Origin: Azoarcus taiwanensis
Lineage (GTDB): Bacteria; Pseudomonadota; Gammaproteobacteria; Burkholderiales; Rhodocyclaceae
DNA length: 33,482 nt
Assembly (NCBI RefSeq): GCF_012910885.1
Contig: NZ_WTVM01000034.1
Location: 1-33,482 of the forward strand
Direction: 5' to 3'
In this document: in pieces, positions 25,764-33,482 of the stretch
Layout: every line of letters begins with the position of its first letter
Numbering within the stretch: position 1 is the first letter of the stretch
Made by a program: the position numbers and the translations under genes
The notes under the pieces: generated by a model
Told to the model about the DNA's origin: nothing
Seen by the model: the letters and a program-made list of their open reading frames with translations, nothing else
The model's database searches: none

Positions 25764-27428
25764 ATGACCCACCCGCTATTTCAGAAACATAAGGCGACGC
25801 TCGATGCGGCGCTGGAAGCCATCCGCACACGGGGTTACTGGAGCCCGTACCCGGAAGCACCCAGCCCCAAGATCTATGGCGAGACTGCCAAAGAGGACGG
25901 CGAGCGTGCGATGCAGGCGCGCATCGGCAAGCGCTTTGCGCTCGACCAGCCCGGGATCTCCGGCTGGCTGGCAACTGAACGTTCTCCCTACGGCGTCACA
26001 CTCGACATTCACTATCCGGAGTGCGACACGGAGGCCCTGCTCGCGGCGGCCCGCTCGGCACAATCGGCCTGGCAACGCGTCGGCGCCGCCGGTCGCGTCG
26101 GCATTTGTCTGGAAATGCTCGATCGCATCAATCGTCGCAGCTTCGAGATCGCCCAGGCAGTCATGCTGACCACGGGTCAGGGCTGGATGATGGCCTTCCA
26201 GGCTGGCGGCCCACATGCGCAGGACCGCGGCCTCGAAGCGGTCGCATACGCATGGGACGAAATGTCCAGGATTCCGTCCGAGAGCATCTGGGAAAAGCCA
26301 CAGGGCAAGAATCCGCCGCTGAAAATGCAGAAACAGTTCGAGATCGTCGGACGCGGCGTCGCCCTTGTCATCGGCTGCGGGACCTTCCCCACATGGAACA
26401 CCTACCCAGGCCTCTTTGCAGCCCTGGCCACTGGCAACCCGGTGATCGTGAAGCCGCATCCGAACGCGGTGCTGCCTGCTGCCATCACGGTGGAGATCGC
26501 CCGCGAAGTCTTGCAGGAACAGGGGCTGGATCCCAATCTCGTAAGCCTTGCCGTATTCGAAAACCCTGCTCGCACCCGTGCGCTCGCCACCGATCCGCGT
26601 GTGCGCTCCATCGATTTCACCGGCAGCAACGTCTTCGGCCAATGGTTGATGGACAACGCCCGGCAAGCCCAGGTGTATGCCGAACTGGCGGGCGTCAACC
26701 ATGTGGTCATCGAGTCGACCGACCGATACAAGGGAATGCTGCGCAACCTCGCCTTCACGCTCAGCCTCTACGCCGGCCAGATGTGCACGACGACACAGGC
26801 GATCATTGTTCCGGCCGACGGCATCGAAACCGACCAGGGCCACAAGTCCTTCGACGACGTGGCGGCCGACCTCGCGACGGCGCTGGAAACGTTTCTCGCC
26901 GACACGAACGTTGCCACTGCGGTGCTCGGCGCGATTCAATCGGAAGCCACACTGGCCCGAATCGAAGAGGCACACACCCTCGGACGGGTGGTGCTCGCGT
27001 CGAAGCGAATCGACCACCCCGATTTCCCCTCCGCCGAAGTGCGCACACCCGTCCTTCTCGCATGCGATGCTGCGGACGAATCGCTCTACATGGAGGAAAG
27101 GTTCGGTCCGATCGCCTTCGTCGTGAAGACCGCCGATGCTGCGGCCGCCATTGCGCTGGCCGAGCGACTGGGTAGCGAGCGTGGTGCGTTGACCGCCGGT
27201 ATCTATTCGACCCGGGACGAAGTCGTCCAGGCGATGACCGAAGCAAGCTGGCACGCCGGCGTCGCACTATCGATCAATCTGACCAGCGGCGTCTTCGTCA
27301 ATCAATCGGGGGCCTTCTCTGATTACCACGGCACCGGAATGAACCCGGCTGCCAACGCCGCGTATTCCGACAGCGCTTTCGTGGCCAACCGCTTTCGCGT
27401 GATCCAGCGGCGCCGGCATATCGACTGA
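25764..27428 (+). CDS. paaN: Phenylacetate pathway aldehyde dehydrogenase, without hydratase domain
   Basis: A 554-aa aldehyde dehydrogenase-fold enzyme that oxidises the ring-opened semialdehyde of the aerobic pathway. GTFPTWNTYPGLFAALATGN and KPHPNAVLP form the nucleotide-binding part. Catalytic Glu lies in AELAGVNHVVIE and catalytic Cys in AGQMCTTTQ. E. coli PaaZ (about 680 aa) has an added C-terminal MaoC hydratase that cleaves oxepin-CoA; that domain is absent here, so a separate hydrolase must exist. GGAGAG precedes ATG 25764; the longer frame from 25725 lacks a good site. Also called PaaZ in Azoarcus. Confidence 0.9.
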   Translation: MTHPLFQKHKATLDAALEAIRTRGYWSPYPEAPSPKIYGETAKEDGERAMQARIGKRFALDQPGISGWLATERSPYGVTLDIHYPECDTEALLAAARSAQSAWQRVGAAGRVGICLEMLDRINRRSFEIAQAVMLTTGQGWMMAFQAGGPHAQDRGLEAVAYAWDEMSRIPSESIWEKPQGKNPPLKMQKQFEIVGRGVALVIGCGTFPTWNTYPGLFAALATGNPVIVKPHPNAVLPAAITVEIAREVLQEQGLDPNLVSLAVFENPARTRALATDPRVRSIDFTGSNVFGQWLMDNARQAQVYAELAGVNHVVIESTDRYKGMLRNLAFTLSLYAGQMCTTTQAIIVPADGIETDQGHKSFDDVAADLATALETFLADTNVATAVLGAIQSEATLARIEEAHTLGRVVLASKRIDHPDFPSAEVRTPVLLACDAADESLYMEERFGPIAFVVKTADAAAAIALAERLGSERGALTAGIYSTRDEVVQAMTEASWHAGVALSINLTSGVFVNQSGAFSDYHGTGMNPAANAAYSDSAFVANRFRVIQRRRHID

Positions 27429-27474
27429 GAGCGCGTGAGCAACGCAAGCATCTTACCGAACTGAGGAACCGAGC

Positions 27475-28086
27475 ATGCCCTGCTACGAAATCGACGGCCT
27501 GCGCCCCGTCATACACCCGACGGCCTTCGTTCATCCGGACGCGGTATTGATCGGCGACGTCATCATCGGGCCGCGCTGCTACGTGGCCCCGCTCGCCAGC
27601 CTGCGCGGCGACTTCGGGCGCATCCTGCTCGAAGAAGGCGCCAATGTTCAGGACACCTGCGTGATGCATGGCTTCCCGGGAATTGACACAGTCGTCGAGA
27701 CAGACGGACACATCGGGCACGGCGCGGTTCTGCATGGCTGCCGCGTCGCGCGAAATGCGCTGGTCGGCATGAACTCGGTGGTGATGGACAGGGCCATCGT
27801 GGGGGAGAATGCGATCGTCGCGGCCTGCTCCTTCGTCAAGGCCGACATGGAGATCCCGGCCGGGATGCTCGCCGCTGGCTCGCCGGCACGCATCATGCGC
27901 GAACTGTCGGAGCTGGAGCGGTCATGGAAAGTCACCGGCACGCACTGCTATCACGATCTCACGCGCAGAAGCCTGGCGACCCTCTCACCCTGCCAGCCGC
28001 GAACGGAAACCGAACCCGGGCGCAGGCGATTCGAGTTTCCCGGGGTCGTTCCGCTGGCCGACGCCAAACGCGACAGTGAAGCCTGA
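27475..28086 (+). CDS. paaY: Hexapeptide-repeat thioesterase/carbonic anhydrase-like protein
   Basis: A 203-aa left-handed beta-helix protein of the gamma-carbonic anhydrase family. [20 protein letters not shown] begins the hexapeptide repeats. Histidines in VMHGF and GHIGHG are the probable zinc ligands. In other bacteria PaaY is a thioesterase acting on the toxic 2-hydroxycyclohepta-1,4,6-triene-formyl-CoA by-product. It lies 46 bp after paaN with GAGG before the ATG, so it is co-transcribed. Confidence 0.92.
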   Translation: MPCYEIDGLRPVIHPTAFVHPDAVLIGDVIIGPRCYVAPLASLRGDFGRILLEEGANVQDTCVMHGFPGIDTVVETDGHIGHGAVLHGCRVARNALVGMNSVVMDRAIVGENAIVAACSFVKADMEIPAGMLAAGSPARIMRELSELERSWKVTGTHCYHDLTRRSLATLSPCQPRTETEPGRRRFEFPGVVPLADAKRDSEA

Positions 28087-28102
28087 GCCATCGGCAGGGC
28101 GC

Positions 28103-28136
28103 GTGGCATCCGTCATCCCGACCTCTTGGATGCCAC
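28103..28136. terminator. Hairpin between convergent paaY and DUF2780 gene
   Basis: GTGGCATCC (28103-28111) can pair perfectly with GGATGCCAC (28128-28136) around a 16-nt loop. It lies 16 bp after the paaY stop and before the convergent neighbour's stop, so it could serve both strands. No U-tract is seen, so intrinsic termination is uncertain. Confidence 0.5.
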
Positions 28137-28188
28137 TCGCGACAGGCCTCGCCGAAGCGCGGGCAAAACCCGGCCCCCCGAGACTGTC

Positions 28189-28584
28189 TCAGTTCATGAA
28201 TTTCTCATGAATCGTTGTGATCTGGTTGCGAGGTCCATCTTCAAGATGGGCCTGCAACCAGGCGAGCACCTGTTCGCAGAAAGGCTTGACGATCGCAGGC
28301 GACATGCCGAGGGACTGGAAGTGCCCACCCAGGCGCGCGAAGGCGTCAAGTCGGCTGCCGGGAACCTGCCCGAAGATACCATCGAGCAAGCCGATCACCC
28401 CCGTCCCGCCCTGCTCGGGTGAAGCCCGCATCCAGTCATCGACGGCCGGGAGTAGGTTTCGAATCGCGTCGAAGGTCTCGGCCGCGCATTGCTCCTTGAC
28501 GACGTGCATCAGGGCGCCGACACCGCCTTCCGCCTGTCGGGCATTGACCTTGAGTTCGCTGGTCAAGCGGTCGATGAGTTCCAT
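28189..28584 (-). CDS. DUF2780-like small protein
   Basis: A 131-aa protein. ATG 28584 was chosen because AAGGAGG lies 7 bases upstream; an ATG six bases earlier is too close to that site. MELIDRLTSELKVNARQAEG and the later Gly-rich VIGLLDGIFGQVPGS segment resemble DUF2780 (VcgC/VcgE-like) proteins. A helix pair ends the protein. No signal peptide or membrane segment is seen. Function unknown. Confidence 0.65.
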   Translation of the reverse strand: MELIDRLTSELKVNARQAEGGVGALMHVVKEQCAAETFDAIRNLLPAVDDWMRASPEQGGTGVIGLLDGIFGQVPGSRLDAFARLGGHFQSLGMSPAIVKPFCEQVLAWLQAHLEDGPRNQITTIHEKFMN

Positions 28585-28777
28585 GAGCATTCCTCCTTGG
28601 TTCAACAAAGCAAGATCTTCTGGTTCTCTCTTGGGACCATTGTCGCAGCCGTCCGACGGACCTGCAACAGAATGCGGACGGGTGCGAAATCGGTCACGAC
28701 ATTGGCAAGCTGATTCGGAACAAGCTAAAGAAGAATCGGACAAAGCCGTTTACGTGGACGCAACAAGGAGAACCCAT

Positions 28778-28927
28778 TTGGATAATCCGAGGATTCGCCC
28801 CACCCCGGCATGCAGACTGACGATCAGCCTGATCGTCTGCGTTTGGCTGGGGTATAGCGGCGCGCTCCTGGGCTGGTGGGCCTACACCTCGCCTGCCAGC
28901 GAGATCTGCTTTGCGCCACGCAGCTGA
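28778..28927 (+). CDS. Small single-pass membrane protein (49 aa), TTG start
   Basis: A short open frame starting with TTG at 28778, eight bases after AAGGAG. It encodes 49 residues: a basic N-terminus (about 13 residues), one hydrophobic segment (about residues 14-36, rich in Leu/Ile/Val with a WW pair) and a short polar tail with Cys. It ends 25 bp before the chemoreceptor start, so the two may be co-transcribed. No family is recognised. The support is the ribosome site, the spacing and the clean membrane segment. Confidence 0.55.
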   Translation: MDNPRIRPTPACRLTISLIVCVWLGYSGALLGWWAYTSPASEICFAPRS

Positions 28928-28952
28928 TCCGAGAGGCAATCACAAGGACAAC

Positions 28953-30461
28953 ATGATGCGAACCGACCGAAGCCTCGACGACGAGGCGATCCTGCACCCG
29001 CTGCGCGCATCTGCGGACCGCGTGATGCTCGCAGCCCTTGCATTTCTGTTTGTTGCGAGCCTAGCCATTGGCGTCGGCACGGACACGATAGGCATCACGC
29101 TGGCCGTGGCAATCCCCGCACTGGCAGTCCCGGCGTTGGTGTACAAAATGGCGTCTGGTTCAATCGCCAGCCGCATCACGGTCGCTTTCGCGCTGATGGT
29201 CTTCTCGGCGCTGAACATTCAGCAGGCCGGCGGCATGATCGAAGCACACTTCGGCATCTTCGTGCTGCTCGCCTTCCTGCTCTATTACCGTGACTGGCGA
29301 CCGGTTATCGCGGCCGCGGCGCTCATCGCAGTGCATCACCTGTCCTTCAATTACCTGCAGGCGGCCGGACTGGGCATCTACCTGTTCGAGAACGGCCCTT
29401 CGATCAAAGTCGTGCTGATCCACGCAGCCTATGTGGTCATCGAAGCTGCGGTGCTGACCTACATGGCAGTGAGGCTCAAGGCAGAAGCGCTCGATGCCGC
29501 AGGCGTCGCGAACATCGCCCAGCATATCGGCGCGGGTGACTTGAGCATACGGGTGGGCAACAGCGGCCAGACAGGCCTGCTCGGCACGATCGTAAAAATG
29601 CAGGAAGCCTTGCGCGGCACGCTGAGTCACGTGGGCAGCGAAGCGGGCACGGTCTCGAGCTCCGCCGGATCGCTTGCAAAACTGGCCACCGAGGTCGACC
29701 GCCTGATGCAGGAGCAACTCGAGGCCACTTCACAGATGGCCGCAGGAATCGAAGAGCTCACGACCTCGATCAACGTCCTGGCCGATGACACCGAGAATGC
29801 TCGTCAGGTCGCGGTTCGGTCGGCAGACGCCTCACGCGAGGGCGGCCGGGTGGTCAAGGCTTCGATCGACGAGATGCTCAGCATCCAGACCACGATCAGC
29901 GATTCGTCACGCAACGTCGAGCGACTGGGCAACCAGTCCGACCGCGTCGCGGAGGTGGTGGGGCTGATCAAGGACATCGCGGGCCAGACCAATCTGCTCG
30001 CGCTGAACGCCGCCATCGAGGCTGCCCGAGCGGGTGAACAGGGCCGCGGCTTCGCAGTGGTCGCAGACGAGGTGCGCAAACTCGCCGAACGCACCTCCTC
30101 GGCAACCGAGGAGATCTCGACGATGATCGCCGACATCCAGGCCAGCAAGAACGCGGCTCTCAACAGCATAGCGCATGCAGTGGAGCGGGTCGGCGAAGGC
30201 GGCAGGCTTGCGAACGAGGCAAACAACTCGATAAGCCGAATCTCCGACGAGTCCGAAGCCGCCGAAGCAGTGATCGTAAGGATCGCGGCCGCCCTGCAGG
30301 AGCAGAGTGCGAGCGCGGCCGAGATCGCGCGATCAGTAGAAGTCATCGCCCGGATGGCGCAGGAGACGGGCGCCTCGACCAGCCAGGTTTCATCCGAAGT
30401 GTCTCTGCTCGAGCGCGCTGCGCGCACCCTCGCCGAAGCCGTCGCACGCTTCCGGCTCTGA
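28953..30461 (+). CDS. Methyl-accepting chemotaxis protein with six-TM histidine-bearing sensor
   Basis: A 502-aa chemoreceptor; ATG 28953 (or 28956) follows AAGGA, and the earlier TTG at 28911 overlaps the small protein. Six predicted membrane helices occupy about residues 24-168 with almost no periplasmic domain. Histidines lie in or near the helices (about H95, H120-H121, H152). A HAMP-like linker leads to the cytoplasmic signalling rod, whose tip [20 protein letters not shown] binds CheA/CheW. There is no C-terminal CheR pentapeptide. A membrane, ubiquinone or redox signal is plausible but unproven. Confidence 0.88.
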   Translation: MMRTDRSLDDEAILHPLRASADRVMLAALAFLFVASLAIGVGTDTIGITLAVAIPALAVPALVYKMASGSIASRITVAFALMVFSALNIQQAGGMIEAHFGIFVLLAFLLYYRDWRPVIAAAALIAVHHLSFNYLQAAGLGIYLFENGPSIKVVLIHAAYVVIEAAVLTYMAVRLKAEALDAAGVANIAQHIGAGDLSIRVGNSGQTGLLGTIVKMQEALRGTLSHVGSEAGTVSSSAGSLAKLATEVDRLMQEQLEATSQMAAGIEELTTSINVLADDTENARQVAVRSADASREGGRVVKASIDEMLSIQTTISDSSRNVERLGNQSDRVAEVVGLIKDIAGQTNLLALNAAIEAARAGEQGRGFAVVADEVRKLAERTSSATEEISTMIADIQASKNAALNSIAHAVERVGEGGRLANEANNSISRISDESEAAEAVIVRIAAALQEQSASAAEIARSVEVIARMAQETGASTSQVSSEVSLLERAARTLAEAVARFRL

Positions 30462-30468
30462 GGCGAAA

Positions 30469-30503
30469 ACCTGCCGCTGGTCCCGCTCAGGCCGGCGGCA
30501 GGT
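30469..30503. terminator. Hairpin between convergent chemoreceptor and Lrp genes
   Basis: ACCTGCCGC (30469-30477) pairs perfectly with GCGGCAGGT (30495-30503) around a 17-nt loop, eight bases after the chemoreceptor stop and over the last codons of the convergent regulator. There is no U-tract, so its terminator role is tentative. Confidence 0.45.
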
Positions 30504-30951
30504 AGAGGCTTTCCTTGACCTCCTCCATCACGACGTAGCTTCGCGACTCGACCGCCGCTGGCAGCTTGAGGAGGATCTGGCCGAGAAGTTGGCGATATTC
30601 GCCCATTTCGCCAATTCGGGCCTTGATCAGATAGTCGAAATCGCCCGAAACCAGGTGGCACTCCATGACCTCGGGCACGAAGAGCAGTTCCTTCTTGACT
30701 CGATCGAACACGTCGGCTGATTTCATCGACAGCTTGATTTCGACGAATACGAGCAATGGCTTGCCCAGCGCACGAGGATCGACGCGCGCGTGATAGCCGG
30801 TGATCACACCTTCGCGTTCGAGACGCCTGACACGTTCGCTGCAGGGTGTCGCCGAGAGGCCGACTCGACCGGCGAGTTCGGTCATCGAAATGCGGCCCTC
30901 GCGCTGCAGCAGGTCGAGAATCTTCAGGTCGATACGATCAAGGTCACGCAT
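30487..30951 (-). CDS. Lrp/AsnC family transcriptional regulator
   Basis: A 154-aa regulator. The N-terminal helix-turn-helix (DLLQREGRISMTELAGRVGL) is followed by the AsnC ligand-binding RAM domain (about residues 65-150, with HLVSGDFDYLIKARIG). It is divergent from dadA with 134 bp between starts, the usual arrangement for an amino acid-responsive activator of dadA-alr. Alanine or another amino acid is the likely effector. Confidence 0.9.
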   Translation of the reverse strand: MRDLDRIDLKILDLLQREGRISMTELAGRVGLSATPCSERVRRLEREGVITGYHARVDPRALGKPLLVFVEIKLSMKSADVFDRVKKELLFVPEVMECHLVSGDFDYLIKARIGEMGEYRQLLGQILLKLPAAVESRSYVVMEEVKESLYLPPA

Positions 30952-31035
30952 TTCTGCTGTGTCTCGGCAAAATATGGGATGGTGACAGGGCTTTTCGCTG
31001 CTTCACCGTCTAACTATAGTGCTTCTCTCTACTTC

Positions 31036-31068
31036 TTGACACCTACACTGCATTTCACATCGTCTAAT
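31036..31068 (+). promoter_or_regulatory. Possible dadA promoter
   Basis: A perfect TTGACA (31036-31041) is followed after 21 bp by TCTAAT (31063-31068). The spacer is longer than normal, which would fit an activator-dependent promoter. The dadA ATG is 17 bp further. Confidence 0.3.
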
Positions 31069-31085
31069 AGCTTGGAGCCAGTGAA

Positions 31086-32399
31086 ATGCAGGTTATCGTA
31101 CTCGGCAGCGGAGTCATCGGCGTCACCACCGCCTACTACCTTGCGCGTGCGGGCGCCAAGGTGACGGTCGTCGAGCGCGGTGAAGGTCCGGCTCTCGAAA
31201 CCAGCTTTGCCAACGCCGGACAGGTGTCGCCAGGCTACTCGACGCCATGGGCAGCGCCGGATATTCCCTTGAAGGCACTTAAATGGCTGTTCCAACGCCA
31301 TGCACCCTTGTCGATAAGGCCCGACGGTTCGCTATTCCAGTTGCGCTGGATGACCGCGATGCTGAGAAACTGCACTGACAGCCGCTACCGGATCAACAAG
31401 GAGCGCATGGTACGCCTCGCTGAATACAGCCGCGACTGCCTGCGCCAGCTCCGAAAAGAGACCGGCATCAGCTACGAAGAGCGCAGCCTCGGCTTCCTGC
31501 AGGTGTTTCGCACGCACGCGCAGCTCGAGGCCGCGCAGCGTGACATCGAGGTCCTCCGCGAGTTCGGCGTCGCCCACGAGCTGCTGGACCGCGGCGCCCT
31601 CGCAAGTGTCGAGCCCGCGCTGGCCAGGGTGGCCAGCAAGCTTGTCGGTGGTCTGCGAACCGTCAATGATGAAACAGGCGACTGCCACCTGTTCACAACG
31701 CGACTGGCCGAACAGGCGCGTGCGCTTGGCGTGCAGTTCCGCTTCAATACTCAGATCGAGTCCCTGTTGAGCGATCGCGGCCGGATCAAGGGTGTCCGGG
31801 TGGTCTCGCCGGAAGGCGCGCGTGAAACCCTGCATGCCGATCGCTATGTGCTGGCCCTTGCGAGCTACTCGCGCGCGTTGCTCGCACCGCTGCAGTTCGA
31901 GCTGCCGGTCTATCCGGTCAAAGGCTACTCTCTCACGCTGCCAATTGCAGATGCAGCCGCTTCACCGGTGTCCACGGTCATGGACGAAACCCACAAGGTC
32001 GCAATGACGCGTTTCGACTCACGGATCCGGGTCGGTGGCATGGCGGAGCTTGGCGGCTTCGATCTGCGGCTGAACCCGCGCCGACGCGAGACGCTTGAAA
32101 TGGTCGTAAAGGACCTGTTCCCCGGTGCGGGGGATGGTTCGCAGGGGGAATTCTGGACGGGTCTCAGGCCAATGACCCCCGACAGCACCCCCATCGTCGG
32201 CGCGACCCGGTACCCCGAGCTCTTTCTCAACACCGGCCACGGCACACTGGGCTGGACCATGGCCTGCGGCTCCGGGCAATTGCTCGCGGATCTCGTGACT
32301 GAACGCCAGCCGACGATACGACACGATGATCTTGCGCTCGCACGATATGGCAAAGTAGCGGTTTCCACATCAGGCCACCAGCTCGCCGCCGCACAATGA
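31086..32399 (+). CDS. dadA: D-amino acid dehydrogenase
   Basis: A 437-aa FAD enzyme of the DadA family that oxidises D-amino acids to 2-oxoacids, feeding electrons to the respiratory chain. The N-terminal FAD loop [19 protein letters not shown] and the motif [20 protein letters not shown] are diagnostic. The C-terminal [19 protein letters not shown] and [14 protein letters not shown] complete the FAD site. It overlaps the racemase by 4 bp (ATGA). Confidence 0.94.
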   Translation: MQVIVLGSGVIGVTTAYYLARAGAKVTVVERGEGPALETSFANAGQVSPGYSTPWAAPDIPLKALKWLFQRHAPLSIRPDGSLFQLRWMTAMLRNCTDSRYRINKERMVRLAEYSRDCLRQLRKETGISYEERSLGFLQVFRTHAQLEAAQRDIEVLREFGVAHELLDRGALASVEPALARVASKLVGGLRTVNDETGDCHLFTTRLAEQARALGVQFRFNTQIESLLSDRGRIKGVRVVSPEGARETLHADRYVLALASYSRALLAPLQFELPVYPVKGYSLTLPIADAAASPVSTVMDETHKVAMTRFDSRIRVGGMAELGGFDLRLNPRRRETLEMVVKDLFPGAGDGSQGEFWTGLRPMTPDSTPIVGATRYPELFLNTGHGTLGWTMACGSGQLLADLVTERQPTIRHDDLALARYGKVAVSTSGHQLAAAQ

Positions 32400-33460
32400 G
32401 ACCCGCCCGCGCCCGCATCGATCTCGACGCACTTCGTCACAACTACGCACTCACGAGACAGCGCCACGGCAGCCGCACTCTGGCCGTCATCAAGGCAAAC
32501 GCATACGGGCACGGCGCGATAGAGTGCGCTCGGGCACTCGAAGAAATCGCGGAAGGTTTCGCTGTTGCAATTGTCGAGGAGGCGGTGCAACTGCGCGAGT
32601 CGGGTATTCGCGCACCGATTCTGGTACTGGAAGGCGTCTTCGACGCCGAGGATCTCGCACTCGCAACTCGCCATGGCCTTTGGCTGGTTGTACATCAGGA
32701 AGCGCAGCTCCGGATGCTGGAGGAGGAGCATCACCCGGATGGCCTGAAGCTTGACGTCTGGCTCAAGCTCAATAGCGGCATGAACCGGGCTGGTTTCGAG
32801 CCGTCGAGCTACCGGGGCGCCTGGGAGCGGCTGCGCGCTTGCCGAGGCATAGGAGAGATCGTGTTGATGACGCATCTCGCCCAGGCCGATGAGCCCGACT
32901 CAGCGGCGACAACGCGGCAGATTGCGCTCTTCGACACTGCAACCAGCGGTATCCCCGGTGCACGCAGCATCGCCAACTCGGCCGGTGTGCTGTCATGGAC
33001 TGCGGCCCGCCGCGACTGGGGGCGACCCGGCATCGCACTGTACGGCGCCGACCCGATGCCGGACGAAGCCAACGCTCTGCGCCCGGTGATGACGCTCGAA
33101 AGCGAGATCGTCGGCGTGCGCGAGATCGCCGCAGGCGCGGCAATCGGCTACGGTGCGCGGTTCATCGCTGAACGCCCCACGCGAGTCGGACTCGTCGCCA
33201 TGGGTTACGCAGACGGCTACCCACGCAGCGCCCCCGACGGCACCCCGGTTTTCGTGCACGGTGTTCGCACGCGGCTGATCGGCAAGGTCTCCATGGATAT
33301 GCTCACTGTGGACCTCACCGCAGCACCCACCGCAGGCATTGGCAGTCCGGTTGAGCTGTGGGGCACGAACGTATCGGTGAACGAGGTCGCGCAAGGTGCC
33401 GGCACCATTGCCTACGAGTTGCTGTGCAACGTCAAGCGGGTGCGACTCGTGTATCAGTGA
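32396..33460 (+). CDS. alr: Alanine racemase (catabolic DadX type by context)
   Basis: A 354-aa PLP enzyme that interconverts L- and D-alanine. The PLP lysine is in [11 protein letters not shown] near residue 34, and the second catalytic base Tyr is in [19 protein letters not shown] and the C-terminal [13 protein letters not shown] are family features. Translational coupling to dadA indicates a role in L-alanine breakdown, though it may also supply D-alanine for cell wall. No second alr is visible here. Confidence 0.93.
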   Translation: MRPARARIDLDALRHNYALTRQRHGSRTLAVIKANAYGHGAIECARALEEIAEGFAVAIVEEAVQLRESGIRAPILVLEGVFDAEDLALATRHGLWLVVHQEAQLRMLEEEHHPDGLKLDVWLKLNSGMNRAGFEPSSYRGAWERLRACRGIGEIVLMTHLAQADEPDSAATTRQIALFDTATSGIPGARSIANSAGVLSWTAARRDWGRPGIALYGADPMPDEANALRPVMTLESEIVGVREIAAGAAIGYGARFIAERPTRVGLVAMGYADGYPRSAPDGTPVFVHGVRTRLIGKVSMDMLTVDLTAAPTAGIGSPVELWGTNVSVNEVAQGAGTIAYELLCNVKRVRLVYQ

Positions 33461-33482
33461 GGGCTGGCCTGCAGGGCCGGGC

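Noticed and set aside
28741-28760. CGTTTACGTGGACG as a third LiuR-like operator
   Set aside because: Only one half-site matches and the second arm is broken; no matching promoter geometry.
33461-33482. GC-rich inverted repeat after alr as terminator
   Set aside because: It is cut by the window end and shows no U-tract.

Overview
The window is high-GC, densely packed DNA that looks like a denitrifying betaproteobacterium of the Thauera/Azoarcus/Aromatoleum group (Rhodocyclales). This placement is inferred from gene content. A phenylglyoxylate dehydrogenase (Pad) set, a phenylpyruvate decarboxylase and an aldehyde:ferredoxin oxidoreductase-family enzyme sit beside an aerobic phenylacetyl-CoA cluster ordered Y-N(Z) / G-H-I-K-A-B-C-D-E, the order I recall for Azoarcus evansii. 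I see no tRNA, rRNA, CRISPR array or intact insertion sequence.

Region 1 (1-8493, + strand) is anaerobic phenylalanine/phenylacetate catabolism. It holds the end of padH, then padI, a phenylacetate-CoA ligase (padJ-like), a 701-aa NDP-forming acyl-CoA synthetase-like protein with an incomplete ATP-grasp part, and a FlK-type thioesterase with its Thr/Glu/His triad. A MarR regulator and phenylpyruvate decarboxylase follow. Region 2 (8494-11399) is an accessory islet: a TacT/TacA toxin-antitoxin pair with its operator, a VOC-fold protein, an ankyrin-repeat protein and about 500 bp without a convincing gene. Region 3 (11400-15135) holds an AOR-family tungsten/molybdenum enzyme fused at its C-terminus to a MoaD/ThiS-like domain ending in Gly-Gly. 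Convergent with it is an Nfu-type Fe-S carrier gene, followed by a LiuR-like MerR regulator. Similar palindromes overlap the predicted promoters of both the nfu and merR genes.

Region 4 (15369-28086) is the aerobic phenylacetyl-CoA pathway. On the minus strand, paaG-H-I-K-A-B-C-D-E are followed by a TetR regulator (PaaR) and the thiolase paaJ. On the plus strand are paaN (aldehyde dehydrogenase only, no MaoC hydratase domain) and paaY. The 441-bp divergent region between them carries an 18-bp perfect inverted repeat (likely PaaR operator) and, 11 bp away, a perfect FNR-type box. Region 5 (28189-33482) holds a DUF2780-like protein, a 49-aa membrane microprotein, a six-TM chemoreceptor, an Lrp/AsnC regulator, and the dadA-alr pair for D-amino acid/alanine use.

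Together the genes suggest this flow: phenylalanine to phenylpyruvate (transaminase not in the window), to phenylacetaldehyde (Pdc), to phenylacetate (possibly the AOR), to phenylacetyl-CoA (two ligases). Phenylacetyl-CoA then goes either anaerobically through phenylglyoxylate to benzoyl-CoA (Pad) or aerobically through epoxidation and ring opening (Paa). No paaF-type hydratase, no dedicated oxepin-CoA hydrolase and no padBCD genes are visible here.
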